DNA from: Robiginitomaculum sp.
GTDB taxonomy: Bacteria > Pseudomonadota > Alphaproteobacteria > Caulobacterales > Maricaulaceae
DNA length: 15,036 nucleotides
Direction of reading: 5' to 3'
NCBI GenBank assembly: GCA_016765255.1
Contig: JAESQI010000326.1
Span: forward strand, 1 to 15,036
This document shows positions 1-7,514 of this stretch, piece after piece. The position numbers and the translations under genes were made by a program. Positions within the stretch are counted from its first letter, which is position 1; the number at the start of each line of letters is the position of its first letter. Below the pieces are notes generated by a model, which was not told the origin of the DNA, searched no databases, and was given only the letters and a program-made list of their open reading frames with translations.

Positions 1-810
1 CACGGGGCCGTTCATAATAACGTGGTCATCGCTTTCGCGCCAATCAATCTGTAAAGTCCCGCCGTCCATAATAATGTCGGCTTGACGATCCGCTTTATCT
101 TGACGATGAGCCGCCACCAGCGCCGCGCAAGCGCCTGTCCCACAAGCTTGGGTCAGGCCCGCGCCTCTTTCCCACACGCGAAGACGAATTTCACTGCGCG
201 AGTTTATTTGCGCAAACCCCACATTGCACTGCTCTGGAAAGAGGGGGTGAAATTCGATCATCGGGCCAATTTTATCTACGGCTAGGCTTTGTACATCGTG
301 GACAAAAAATACACAATGAGGATTGCCCATGGACACGGCCCCTGGGCAGGCAAGAACTGGCGCGTCAATGGGGCCTACTTTCACATCAACAATATGCGTG
401 TCCATATATTCAGATAAAGGGATTTCGTACCAATTCAGTTTCGGCGGGCCCATATCGACTGCAATTTGCCACGGGCCTTTTCGCGTTGTTTCTAACAACC
501 CCGCATTGGTTTCCAATACAATTTTGTTTTGCCCCGTGGCTTCCATCAACAACCAAGGAATACAACGAGACGCATTACCACACGCATCCACTTCAAAACC
601 GGCCGAATTCCATATTTCCATAAACACATGCGCGTCCGGAGATTTTGCCTCGCGCATGATAATGATCTGATCAGCCCCCAAAGGCCCCATAACCCCGTCT
701 TTGCTCGCTATAGATTTCGCCAGATCTTCGTTCATGACAAAGCCTGAATGACCTCGCGCATCCAACACGCCAAACCGATTGCCTATACCGTTCATAATTA
801 AAAATCTCAT
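1..810 (-). CDS. dapF: Diaminopimelate epimerase, 3' end beyond window
   Basis: Converts LL- to meso-diaminopimelate in the cytoplasm, feeding lysine and peptidoglycan synthesis. The reading frame is open from ATG 810 down to base 1, 270 codons, against a family length of about 275-285, so only a few C-terminal residues are missing. Both catalytic cysteines are visible: C77 in DACGNASRC and C223 in GAGLTQACGTGACAA. The N-terminus MRFLIMNGIGNRFGVLDARG matches the family's first strand, with GNRF in place of the common GNDF. The C-terminal IMNGPV motif lies at the window edge. There is no convincing Shine-Dalgarno site before ATG 810; a possible promoter sits so close that the message may be leaderless. 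The gene is divergent from the DUF4345 gene. Confidence 0.95.
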   Translation of the reverse strand, partial: MRFLIMNGIGNRFGVLDARGHSGFVMNEDLAKSIASKDGVMGPLGADQIIIMREAKSPDAHVFMEIWNSAGFEVDACGNASRCIPWLLMEATGQNKIVLETNAGLLETTRKGPWQIAVDMGPPKLNWYEIPLSEYMDTHIVDVKVGPIDAPVLACPGAVSMGNPHCVFFVHDVQSLAVDKIGPMIEFHPLFPEQCNVGFAQINSRSEIRLRVWERGAGLTQACGTGACAALVAAHRQDKADRQADIIMDGGTLQIDWRESDDHVIMNGPV

Positions 811-816
811 ATCCAA

Positions 817-845
817 GATATAGGGTGTTTTCACAATTTGAGCAA
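817..845 (-). promoter_or_regulatory. Candidate dapF promoter (-35/-10)
   Basis: On the minus strand, TTGCTC (845-840) and TATATC (822-817) are separated by 17 bases. Transcription would begin about at the A of ATG 810, which would give a leaderless mRNA. Assigned by eye from consensus only. Confidence 0.3.
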
Positions 846-911
846 GGTTCGCAATACATCTTGCACTTTGCCTATATTTACGCTTTGATAGGGTCATAAA
901 AGGTGACATAT

Positions 912-1268
912 ATGGGAAAATGGGTATTGATATTTGGTGGTCTGTTTACGGCCATTTTCGGGCTTAGTTTTATCTTTGCGCCCCACATGTTTTTTGAACT
1001 TTATACGGGCGGCGGTCTGACCACGCCGAGCGCGGCGATAGATGTGCGCTCGACATATGGCGGGTTTAGTTTCGGTATCGGGCTGTTTTTGCTCTATTGT
1101 TCTAAACATAATATCCGTATGGGATTAACCGCCTCTATGTTGGCGCTCATCGGCATTATCCCAGCAAGGCTCATTGGATACGGGCTCGACGGGGCACCCA
1201 CTCAATATATGAATATCTTTTTAGGGCTTGAAGTTTTGCTCCTTGCCCTATCCATCATAGCGTACTGA
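912..1268 (+). CDS. DUF4345 family small membrane protein
   Basis: A 118-residue, very hydrophobic protein with about four predicted membrane helices (roughly residues 4-24, 41-62, 70-89 and 99-117). The central DVRSTYGGFSFGIGLFLL stretch, an acidic-Arg pair followed by a glycine-rich helix, is the hallmark of DUF4345. Function of the family is not established. I chose ATG 912 over the in-frame GTG 903 because AAAGGTG just upstream then acts as the ribosome site with six bases of spacing, whereas it would overlap the GTG start. It ends 22 bases before the peptidase gene and is probably co-transcribed with it. Confidence 0.75.
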   Translation: MGKWVLIFGGLFTAIFGLSFIFAPHMFFELYTGGGLTTPSAAIDVRSTYGGFSFGIGLFLLYCSKHNIRMGLTASMLALIGIIPARLIGYGLDGAPTQYMNIFLGLEVLLLALSIIAY

Positions 1269-1290
1269 AAAGTTAAATAAGAGGATGATC

Positions 1291-3462
1291 ATGAAAAAGT
1301 TTCTATTACTCGGATTGTGCGTTGCTGCTTTAAACGCGTGTCAACCTGCCAAAACAGCGACCACCGCCCACCAACTCAATACGGAACATCCTATGGAATA
1401 CACAATTGCCGGCCAAACAGATGCAGACCATTTATGGCTAGAAGACGTTTTGGGTGAAAAAGCCTTGGCCAAAGTCACAGGCTGGAACGAATACTCGAAA
1501 CCCCTGATGCAAGACGCGACCTATGCAGACATGAAGGCGGAACTGCTCGAAGTGTATAATTCGCCTGAAAAAATTCCCTATATTAGCTACCGCAATGGAC
1601 TTGCCCATAATTTCTGGCAAGACGACAGCCATGTCAAAGGTATTTGGCGAACGACCAGCTTGGAAAGCTACCGTTCTGAAACCCCAAAATGGGATACGGT
1701 CTTGGACATTGATGCTCTTTCCAAAGAAGAGGAGAAAAACTGGGTTTATAAGGGTAATGATTGCCTCGCACCTGATTATACAAGCTGCATTGTCTCCCTA
1801 TCCATTGGCGGCAAGGACGCGACTGAGCGGCGCGAATTTGACATAAAAACCAAAAAATTTGTCAAGGGCGGTTTCTTTTTGCCAGAATCTAAAGGCGGCA
1901 CATCGTGGGTGGATAAAGACCATTTACTTGTCGGGGTCGATTTTGGTGATGGAACAATGACCGATAGCGGCTATCCGCTTGTCTCTAAACTCTGGACACG
2001 GGGCACACCTCTATCACAAGCCCGCATACTCATGCGCGGCGAACAACAAGATGTCGGCGTCTTTCCTGCAACGTTCGAGAATGCAGACGGCAACGACGAA
2101 ATTCTCATTGTTCGCGCTACAACATTTTACGAAACCCAGTATTTTTGGGTCCCGCAATCAGGGCCAAATGCATGGACACCCGTCCAACTGCCTGTGCCAG
2201 AAAAAACAAATCTCGGCGCACAGTTTAAAGGCCAACAACTGGTGAGCCTGCAAGAGGATTGGCCACAAAAAAATGGAAAAGTCTTTAAATCCGGGGCCCT
2301 TGTTTCTTTTTCCATTGCCGACTTTATGAAGGACGGGAAAATTGACAGTATTCACGAAGTCATCACGCCAACGGCCCGCCAGTCTATCGGCGGCACGGGC
2401 GCAACCAAATCTGCTCTCCTGCTGAGTCTGTATGAAAATGTATCTGGCAGTGCTTACGCTTTTGATTTTAACGGCGACGCTTGGACGAAAACCAAGCTGG
2501 ACTTTCCTGAAAACGGCAATGTATCCATCGGCAAGACCAATGCCAAAGAAGACATCGCCTTTATCAACACGGAAAGTTTTCTCACCCCAGATACATTGTG
2601 GACGATCAATACAAAAACAATGGTGTCAGAAAAAGCCAAAGCCTTGCCAAACTGGTTTGATAGCGGCTCCATGGTGGCCGAACAACACGAAGCCGTATCA
2701 ACGGACGGTACAAAAATTCCGTATTTTATCATCCACAAAAAAGGCATGAAGCATGACGGGAAAAACGCCACACTTCTCTATGGGTATGGCGGGTTTGAAA
2801 TTTCAATCAACCCAAGTTATAGCGCCACAATCGGTCGCGCTTGGTTGGCAAGGGGCGGGGTCTATGTATCTGCTAACATTCGAGGTGGCGGTGAATTTGG
2901 CCCTGACTGGCACCAGGCAGGCCTCAAAACCAAGCGGCAAATTATCTATGATGATTTTATTGCTGTGGCCGAAGACCTGATTAAGCGGGGCGTCACCAGT
3001 CCCGAACATTTAGGCACACATGGGCGCTCAAACGGGGGTCTGTTGATGGGCGTTATGTTTACCCAGCGGCCTGACCTGTTTAATGCCGTGGTTTGCGGTG
3101 TACCTCTGCTTGACATGCAGCGCTTTCATAAACTCCTCGCGGGTGCAAGCTGGGTCGGGGAATATGGCAATCCAGACGACGAAGGGGCGGAAGGCGCCTA
3201 TATTCGCACCCTATCGCCCTATCATAATATCCGCACAGACGTAAAATATCCAGAAATGTTTCTTTATACCTCGACCAAAGATGACCGGGTGCATCCTGCT
3301 CACGCTCGCAAAATGGCGCAAAGGTTAGAAGATTTAAACATTCCCTTCCTCTATTATGAAAACATAGACGGTGGTCATGCAGGCGCGGCAAATTTAGAAG
3401 AAACCGCCCACAGCCAAGCTTTAATTTATGCCTACCTCGCCAAAAAACTCATGAAGGAATAG
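1291..3462 (+). CDS. Prolyl oligopeptidase family lipoprotein (S9A)
   Basis: Serine peptidase that cleaves short peptides, typically after proline, while a beta-propeller excludes folded proteins. It has 723 residues, near the usual 700-odd. The N-terminus MKKFLLLGLCVAALNAC is a lipoprotein signal with the lipid-modified cysteine at C17, so the mature enzyme should be anchored in the cell envelope. Propeller-like sequence spans about 75-430 and the alpha/beta-hydrolase domain about 470-720. The catalytic triad is S580 (GRSNGG), D664 (TKDDRV) and H696 (DGGHAGA); the Arg after DD is the known substrate-binding arginine of the family. Start ATG 1291 is preferred to ATG 1285 because AAGAGG abuts the latter but lies six bases from the former. 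True substrate specificity cannot be read from the sequence. Confidence 0.93.
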   Translation: MKKFLLLGLCVAALNACQPAKTATTAHQLNTEHPMEYTIAGQTDADHLWLEDVLGEKALAKVTGWNEYSKPLMQDATYADMKAELLEVYNSPEKIPYISYRNGLAHNFWQDDSHVKGIWRTTSLESYRSETPKWDTVLDIDALSKEEEKNWVYKGNDCLAPDYTSCIVSLSIGGKDATERREFDIKTKKFVKGGFFLPESKGGTSWVDKDHLLVGVDFGDGTMTDSGYPLVSKLWTRGTPLSQARILMRGEQQDVGVFPATFENADGNDEILIVRATTFYETQYFWVPQSGPNAWTPVQLPVPEKTNLGAQFKGQQLVSLQEDWPQKNGKVFKSGALVSFSIADFMKDGKIDSIHEVITPTARQSIGGTGATKSALLLSLYENVSGSAYAFDFNGDAWTKTKLDFPENGNVSIGKTNAKEDIAFINTESFLTPDTLWTINTKTMVSEKAKALPNWFDSGSMVAEQHEAVSTDGTKIPYFIIHKKGMKHDGKNATLLYGYGGFEISINPSYSATIGRAWLARGGVYVSANIRGGGEFGPDWHQAGLKTKRQIIYDDFIAVAEDLIKRGVTSPEHLGTHGRSNGGLLMGVMFTQRPDLFNAVVCGVPLLDMQRFHKLLAGASWVGEYGNPDDEGAEGAYIRTLSPYHNIRTDVKYPEMFLYTSTKDDRVHPAHARKMAQRLEDLNIPFLYYENIDGGHAGAANLEETAHSQALIYAYLAKKLMKE

Positions 3463-3500
3463 ACCGCCAAACCCTCAAAACAATTACTTGGGACAAATAA

Positions 3501-3914
3501 ATGAAAAAAAAGATGTTTATCTATGCGTGTGGATTGGCTGTTTTGGCCTTGGGTTTAAATTGGCTCGAATATAAATATTTTATCAAAGCCGTGCCTACCC
3601 AAGCCTATGTTATGCTTTTAGGTGTCGGGTTTACGGCGCTCGGGTTTTGGCTCGGAGCGATACTGACCGCCCAAACGCGTACGGAAAAATTTGAGCTCAA
3701 CACGGCGGCAATAAAATCTTTAAAAATCACCAAAAGAGAAACCATTGTCCTCACCTTGCTTGGAACGGGAAGCTCTAACAAAGAAATTGCAAGGTCAATG
3801 GGCGTGTCTCCAAACACGGTCAAAACTCATATGGCCCATTTGTTTGAAAAATTACAAGTGTCCAAGCGAATACACGCCGTGCAAAAGGCCAAGCTATTAC
3901 ATCTCATCCCTTAA
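3501..3914 (+). CDS. Membrane-anchored LuxR-type HTH regulator
   Basis: A 137-residue protein with two hydrophobic helices (about 4-22 and 35-57) followed directly by a LuxR/GerE helix-turn-helix (about 75-135). The recognition region reads NKEIARSMGVSPNTVKTHM, with the usual L-x-x-RE at the start of the domain (LKITKRETIVL). There is no receiver, PAS or ligand domain, so the membrane part must be the sensor or merely an anchor. It lies 38 bases after the peptidase gene and 112 bases before the DUF4199 gene. From general knowledge, such small LuxR-type proteins often neighbour DUF4199 genes, suggesting a regulator and its target or partner. The signal it senses is unknown. A weak GGGA ribosome site precedes ATG 3501. 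Confidence 0.85.
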   Translation: MKKKMFIYACGLAVLALGLNWLEYKYFIKAVPTQAYVMLLGVGFTALGFWLGAILTAQTRTEKFELNTAAIKSLKITKRETIVLTLLGTGSSNKEIARSMGVSPNTVKTHMAHLFEKLQVSKRIHAVQKAKLLHLIP

Positions 3915-3926
3915 GGTAAAACTCAC

Positions 3927-3943
3927 CCATTTGCCCGAAATGG
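3927..3943. promoter_or_regulatory. Inverted repeat, possible operator upstream of DUF4199 gene
   Basis: CCATTT-gcccg-AAATGG is a perfect 6-bp dyad with a 5-base centre, lying 13 bases after the LuxR-type gene and 84 bases before the DUF4199 start. The size and position would fit a LuxR-family dimer site. No binding evidence is available, and short dyads occur by chance. Confidence 0.25.
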
Positions 3944-4026
3944 TCGAATTCACCCTTTTGGGCGATTTTAAAAATGCACTAAACCAATTAAAAGAAAGGG
4001 CGTTTTTAACATATTAGGAGAAGAGT

Positions 4027-4560
4027 ATGAAAAAAATTATTATTATATACGGCGTCATTGTTGGGGCCATTGTCATCACCACAATGATTATTGGCTACGC
4101 CATGGCCACTCCAGATATGAAAACTGGCTCTGTAGCTTTCGGGTATTTAACCATGCTTGTGGCCATGTCTCTGATCTTTGCGGGCATCAAGAAATACCGC
4201 GATAAAGAATTGGGCGGAGTGATTAAATTTTGGCCCGCGCTCAAAGTTGGCCTCGGCATTAGTGCTGTAGCAGGGCTCATCTATGTCATTGGTTGGGAAA
4301 TCAATCTCGCTCTCACTGATTATGCCTTTATAGAAAATTACACGCAAGGCATTATTGAGGCTAAAAAGAAAGCGGGACTTAGCGGCAACGAGCTGGAAAC
4401 TCTCGTCGCCAGTATGGAAAAAATGAAAACCAGTTATGGCAATCCACTTTACCGCATGCCCTTGACATTTGCTGAAATTTTCCCTGTGGGAATTTTAGTG
4501 TCCCTCCTATCCGCAGCCATATTGCGAAATCCGAAAATATTACCAGCGCGTACCCTATAG
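4027..4560 (+). CDS. DUF4199 family membrane protein
   Basis: A 177-residue protein with four predicted membrane helices: about 2-23, 33-53, 73-93 and 147-167. A charged segment (about 100-145), including EAKKKAGLSGNELETLVASM, lies between the third and fourth helices. This layout, the KYRD-x4-GGVIKFWPALKVG loop after helix two, and the FAEIFPVGILVSLLSA final helix fit DUF4199, a family of unknown function. ATG 4027 has a good AGGAG site about five bases upstream. The upstream neighbour encodes a membrane-anchored LuxR-type regulator, which may control it. No catalytic or binding residues are recognisable. Confidence 0.75.
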   Translation: MKKIIIIYGVIVGAIVITTMIIGYAMATPDMKTGSVAFGYLTMLVAMSLIFAGIKKYRDKELGGVIKFWPALKVGLGISAVAGLIYVIGWEINLALTDYAFIENYTQGIIEAKKKAGLSGNELETLVASMEKMKTSYGNPLYRMPLTFAEIFPVGILVSLLSAAILRNPKILPARTL

Positions 4561-4621
4561 AAAGCCTTGCCACATAGACCTCACCTCTCTACACTTAAAG
4601 AAAAAGGGTAAGGGGACTTAA

Positions 4622-5935
4622 ATGTTAAAATCTTGGCGCGCAATGACATTATGGAAACGGGTTTTTATTGGCTTGTTCTTAGGTATTTTACTTGGTCTCG
4701 GTCTGCATTACGGTTTAGGCGATAGCGGTAAAAAAATCGCGGATACTTGGTTCAAACCCTTTGGTGACGCCTTTGTTAATCTCATTCGTATGCTGATCGT
4801 ACCTTTAATTGTTACAACCCTCGTCTCGGGCATGGTGGCCATGGGGGACGCACGGCGGCTTGGATCTCTAGGTATAAAAACTGTGGGTTTATACCTCCTC
4901 ACCACCTTTTTTGCCGTTTGGCTTGGCCTTGCTGTTGCGACAATTCTTCAACCTGGCGCAGGGTTAGGCGAACTTATCTCTGCGGGCAATAGCAGTGTTG
5001 ATACGGTTGCTGACAAGCTTGCCAAGGCAGGAAGCGCGCAAAGGTCTATGACACAATACTTGCTCGATATTATTCCCAAAAACCCGATCAAGGCCATGGC
5101 TGAAGGCGACATGCTCGCCATCATTTTCTTCTCTATCATAATCGGTGTTGGGATATTGCTGGCGGGGGAAAAAGGTAAATTACTTGGTGATTTCTTCGAA
5201 TCCGCTTCAGAGGTAGTCATGAAAGTCACCATGATGATTATGGAATTGGCCCCTTACGGTGTGCTTGCTTTGATGACTTGGGTGATGGGCGTTAACGGGC
5301 TCGGCATATTGATCAATATGGGTAAGTTAGCCGCCGCGCTTTATCTCGCCTGTATCCTGCAAATTGTCTTCGTCTACGGCGGTCTGATTATCCGCACGGT
5401 TTTAAAACTTCCCTTTGTTCGATATGTGTACGGGATTGCTGACACAGTTGGTGTTGCCTTTTCAACATCGTCATCAAGCGCAACCCTACCTGTGACAATT
5501 TCATGTGCCGAAAAAAACCTTGGTGTGGATAAGTCCGTGGCCGGATCGGTGCTGCCAATGGGCGCCACCATCAACATGGACGGCACGGCTATTTATCTGG
5601 GTATTGTGGCCCTGTTTGCCGCTCAGGCTTTTGGACTTGATCTCAATATAGGGATTTATTTGACAGTGGCCTTAACGGCAACATTGGTCTCCATTGGCAC
5701 AGCAGGCATTCCGTCAGCCAGTCTTTTTCTGGCCGTTGGAATGTTGCAAAGCATTTTTGGGATTGAGGAAACCCAAGCGGTGCTAATTGTTGCCTTCATA
5801 TTCCCCTTCGACCGTCTGCTCGACATGATGCGCACCGTAACCAATATTTCAGGCGACGTCGCCGTGGCCTGCGCAGTGGCAAAGTGGGAAGGCCAACTCG
5901 ACGAAGAGGTGTTTAAATCCAAATCAGTGGTTTAG
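4622..5935 (+). CDS. Dicarboxylate/amino acid:cation symporter (DAACS family)
   Basis: Secondary transporter of the glutamate/dicarboxylate family (GltP, DctA and SstT relatives), importing acidic or small neutral amino acids or C4-dicarboxylates with Na+ or H+ in the inner membrane. At 437 residues it is of normal length. All family signatures are present: a serine-rich hairpin motif AFSTSSSSATLP (279-290), the ion-site NMDGT (318-322), and D397-R-x2-D401-x2-R404-T followed by N408 and GD (411-412) in the last helix. The substrate cannot be decided; the Arg at 404 is compatible with an acidic side chain ligand. AAGGGGA upstream is a good ribosome site. It starts 61 bases after the DUF4199 gene and converges on the AI-2E permease gene. 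Confidence 0.92.
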   Translation: MLKSWRAMTLWKRVFIGLFLGILLGLGLHYGLGDSGKKIADTWFKPFGDAFVNLIRMLIVPLIVTTLVSGMVAMGDARRLGSLGIKTVGLYLLTTFFAVWLGLAVATILQPGAGLGELISAGNSSVDTVADKLAKAGSAQRSMTQYLLDIIPKNPIKAMAEGDMLAIIFFSIIIGVGILLAGEKGKLLGDFFESASEVVMKVTMMIMELAPYGVLALMTWVMGVNGLGILINMGKLAAALYLACILQIVFVYGGLIIRTVLKLPFVRYVYGIADTVGVAFSTSSSSATLPVTISCAEKNLGVDKSVAGSVLPMGATINMDGTAIYLGIVALFAAQAFGLDLNIGIYLTVALTATLVSIGTAGIPSASLFLAVGMLQSIFGIEETQAVLIVAFIFPFDRLLDMMRTVTNISGDVAVACAVAKWEGQLDEEVFKSKSVV

Positions 5936-5951
5936 GGAAATAAAAAACACA

Positions 5952-6038
5952 TGTTATTCCAGCGCAGGCTGGAATCTGGAACAAGCATAAATATACCTTA
6001 GAACGTGTATCAGACCCCAAATCAAGTCTGGGGTGACA
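5952..6038. repeat. 87-bp palindromic intergenic element (MITE/REP-like)
   Basis: Starts TGTTATTCCAG and ends CTGGGGTGACA; the ends are imperfect inverted repeats (8 of 11 bases). Inside are two hairpins: ATTCCAGC-gcag-GCTGGAAT (5956-5975, perfect 8-bp stem) and ACCCCA-n9-TGGGGT (6014-6034). This architecture resembles the small TGTCATTCC...GGGATGACA elements scattered between genes in many proteobacteria. It lies just after the symporter gene and may also help end transcripts, although no T-run follows. Confidence 0.55.
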
Positions 6039-6122
6039 ATCGGATTGGTAAACTTATTTGTACCGAGCCGAGCGAGGCAAGGCTAAGGGCCGCCGCGACA
6101 TACGGCGCGCACCCGTGTAGGC

Positions 6123-6138
6123 GTGCGCCTTGGCGCAC
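6123..6138. terminator. GC-rich palindrome between convergent genes, possible terminator
   Basis: GTGCGCC-tt-GGCGCAC is a perfect 7-bp dyad within a GC-rich stretch (about 6061-6150) between the converging symporter and permease genes. No clear T-run follows on either strand, so a classical rho-independent terminator is not demonstrated; position is the main argument. Confidence 0.3.
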
Positions 6139-6160
6139 TTGCCGTTAGCGAAATAAATAA

Positions 6161-7219
6161 TCACATGCTCTGTATAACCTTCTTCTCTTTCACAACTGGA
6201 TCGCCGTCAGCAGACAGAAGCACTGCAATCCAGTGTGTGGTTTTAAACTGACCGAGAATGATCATAATAATCACGGTCAGCGGCGCAGATAAAAACGCGC
6301 CAACCCCGCCCCATAAACCTTGCCATAATACAAGAGATAAGATCACCACAAGGGCTGACATATTCATGCTGTCCCCCATCATTTTTGGCTGCACGGTGTT
6401 GGAAATCACGAACTGAACCACAAAAAGTAACCCCGCCATGATACCGACGGGCAGTAGAGTATCAAATTGCACAAGGGCGAACATGGCAGGCATAATACCT
6501 GCGAGCACTGAACCAACCACTGGAATGTAATTGAGGATAAAAATCACCAATGCCCAAAACAGGGCATTATCTAGCCCAAAGGCGATCATAACACCAAAAC
6601 TAAGGGCGGTCATAATCAAGCTCATCAAGGTTTGAATGCCGAGATATTTCTCTATTGATGTACGAATGCGCACCCCGACCAAAGCTGCCTGTTTGCGTTT
6701 TTTTACATCAGGAAAGAGATCATCCATTTTCTTGGGGAAAGAGTTTTGCGCAGCAAAAAGGAATGCCACATAAATGGCAATAAAAGCAAAGCTCGACATG
6801 ACCTTTTGTATGGAGTTTGCAAAACCACCGAGCAGGGTTTGTAATTTATCTTGTAATCCAAAGCGTTCATTTAATCCGTCCCAGCTCCCGTCTCCAAAAC
6901 GTTCCAACAGTGGGTTCACAATTTCGCCGAGCCGTCGTTGATATTGGGGCGCCTCGTGAGCCACATCAAATGCAGTATCTGCGATGATAACGCCGATACC
7001 AACAATACACCCGGTCACGACAAGCACAGCAATTGCGAGGGTGGCGAGATAGGGCAAAAAGGGAATTTTGTCATCGAGCCAACGTGCAAAGGCGTCAATA
7101 ATGAGCCAGAAAAATATGGCCAATGCAAAGGGCGCGAGAATGTCGCGAAGCCAATATAAAACCCAAGCTGCTACAACAAAAGTCAAAAATAAAATACACG
7201 CCCGCGCTGCTCTATCCAT
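6161..7219 (-). CDS. AI-2E family transporter (UPF0118 permease)
   Basis: A 352-residue integral membrane protein with about eight predicted helices, matching the AI-2E transporter family. Members include TqsA and various exporters or antiporters, so the transported compound is not fixed by homology. Evidence: paired N-terminal helices (6-24 and 28-46); a long soluble, partly helical segment after the third helix; the conserved FILNYIPVVGSVLAG motif; NTVQPKMMGDSMNMSALVV; and the C-terminal GLWGGVGAFLSAPLTVII. All are classic positions in the family. ATG 7219 has a strong AAGAGGAG ribosome site on the minus strand and a promoter-like pair just upstream. It is transcribed alone, convergent with the symporter gene. 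Confidence 0.9.
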   Translation of the reverse strand: MDRAARACILFLTFVVAAWVLYWLRDILAPFALAIFFWLIIDAFARWLDDKIPFLPYLATLAIAVLVVTGCIVGIGVIIADTAFDVAHEAPQYQRRLGEIVNPLLERFGDGSWDGLNERFGLQDKLQTLLGGFANSIQKVMSSFAFIAIYVAFLFAAQNSFPKKMDDLFPDVKKRKQAALVGVRIRTSIEKYLGIQTLMSLIMTALSFGVMIAFGLDNALFWALVIFILNYIPVVGSVLAGIMPAMFALVQFDTLLPVGIMAGLLFVVQFVISNTVQPKMMGDSMNMSALVVILSLVLWQGLWGGVGAFLSAPLTVIIMIILGQFKTTHWIAVLLSADGDPVVKEKKVIQSM

Positions 7220-7239
7220 ACAATTCTCCTCTTGAGCAA

Positions 7240-7268
7240 AGTAGAAAACGGATTGAGGAAAAGGTCAA
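7240..7268 (-). promoter_or_regulatory. Candidate promoter for the AI-2E permease gene
   Basis: Minus strand TTGACC (7268-7263) and TCTACT (7245-7240) with a 17-base spacer, 5/6 and 4/6 matches to sigma70 consensus. Start of transcription would fall near 7233, leaving a short leader that contains the AAGAGGAG ribosome site. Confidence 0.4.
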
Positions 7269-7320
7269 GAGGCGACGTATAAATATAACCGCTCCCCTCC
7301 ACGGCCCCGCACCCTAGCCC

Positions 7321-7408
7321 CCCGCTCCTACCGCCGTAGGGCGGTACCCCGTCCTAATCTTGGTACGTATTTTGGCAAGAGATACCGCCCTGCGGCGGTA
7401 TGAGCGGG
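7321..7408. repeat. Paired inverted hairpin units in intergenic gap
   Basis: Two units, 7321-7346 and 7383-7408, are inverted copies of each other (24 of 26 bases). Each contains its own perfect hairpin: TACCGCC-gtag-GGCGGTA at 7329-7346 and TACCGCC-ctgc-GGCGGTA at 7383-7400. The loop bases differ while the stems are identical. The paired arrangement resembles REP/BIME elements. The rest of the 278-base gap (7220-7497) holds only promoter-like sequence. Confidence 0.55.
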
Positions 7409-7450
7409 ATTTGGAAGAAGAAGAAAGCTAAGGGTCATAATGTGTTGTAC

Positions 7451-7479
7451 TTGCCCACACCGTCTATCCGTTCTATCAA
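7451..7479 (+). promoter_or_regulatory. Candidate promoter for the propeller and DUF853 genes
   Basis: TTGCCC (7451-7456), a 17-base spacer, and TATCAA (7474-7479), each 4/6 to consensus, followed by GGGAGA five bases before ATG 7498. Weak matches; position is the chief support. Confidence 0.3.
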
Positions 7480-7497
7480 ACCCATACGGGAGACCAT

Positions 7498-7514
7498 ATG
7501 ACCAGTATTTTTAT
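7498..7514 (+). repeat. 17-bp direct repeat, copy 1 (start of propeller gene)
   Basis: Seventeen bases from the ATG, encoding MTSIFI (last base of the Ile codon differs), are identical to 9211-9227 at the start of the next gene. See the insertion hypothesis in the findings. Confidence 0.95.

Noticed and set aside
903..911. GTG 903 as the start of the DUF4345 protein
   Set aside because: It would consume the AAAGGTG ribosome site that suits ATG 912.
3080..3391. Long open frame on the minus strand within the peptidase gene
   Set aside because: It is the opposite strand of the catalytic domain, which has clear family motifs; no ribosome site or family for the antisense frame.
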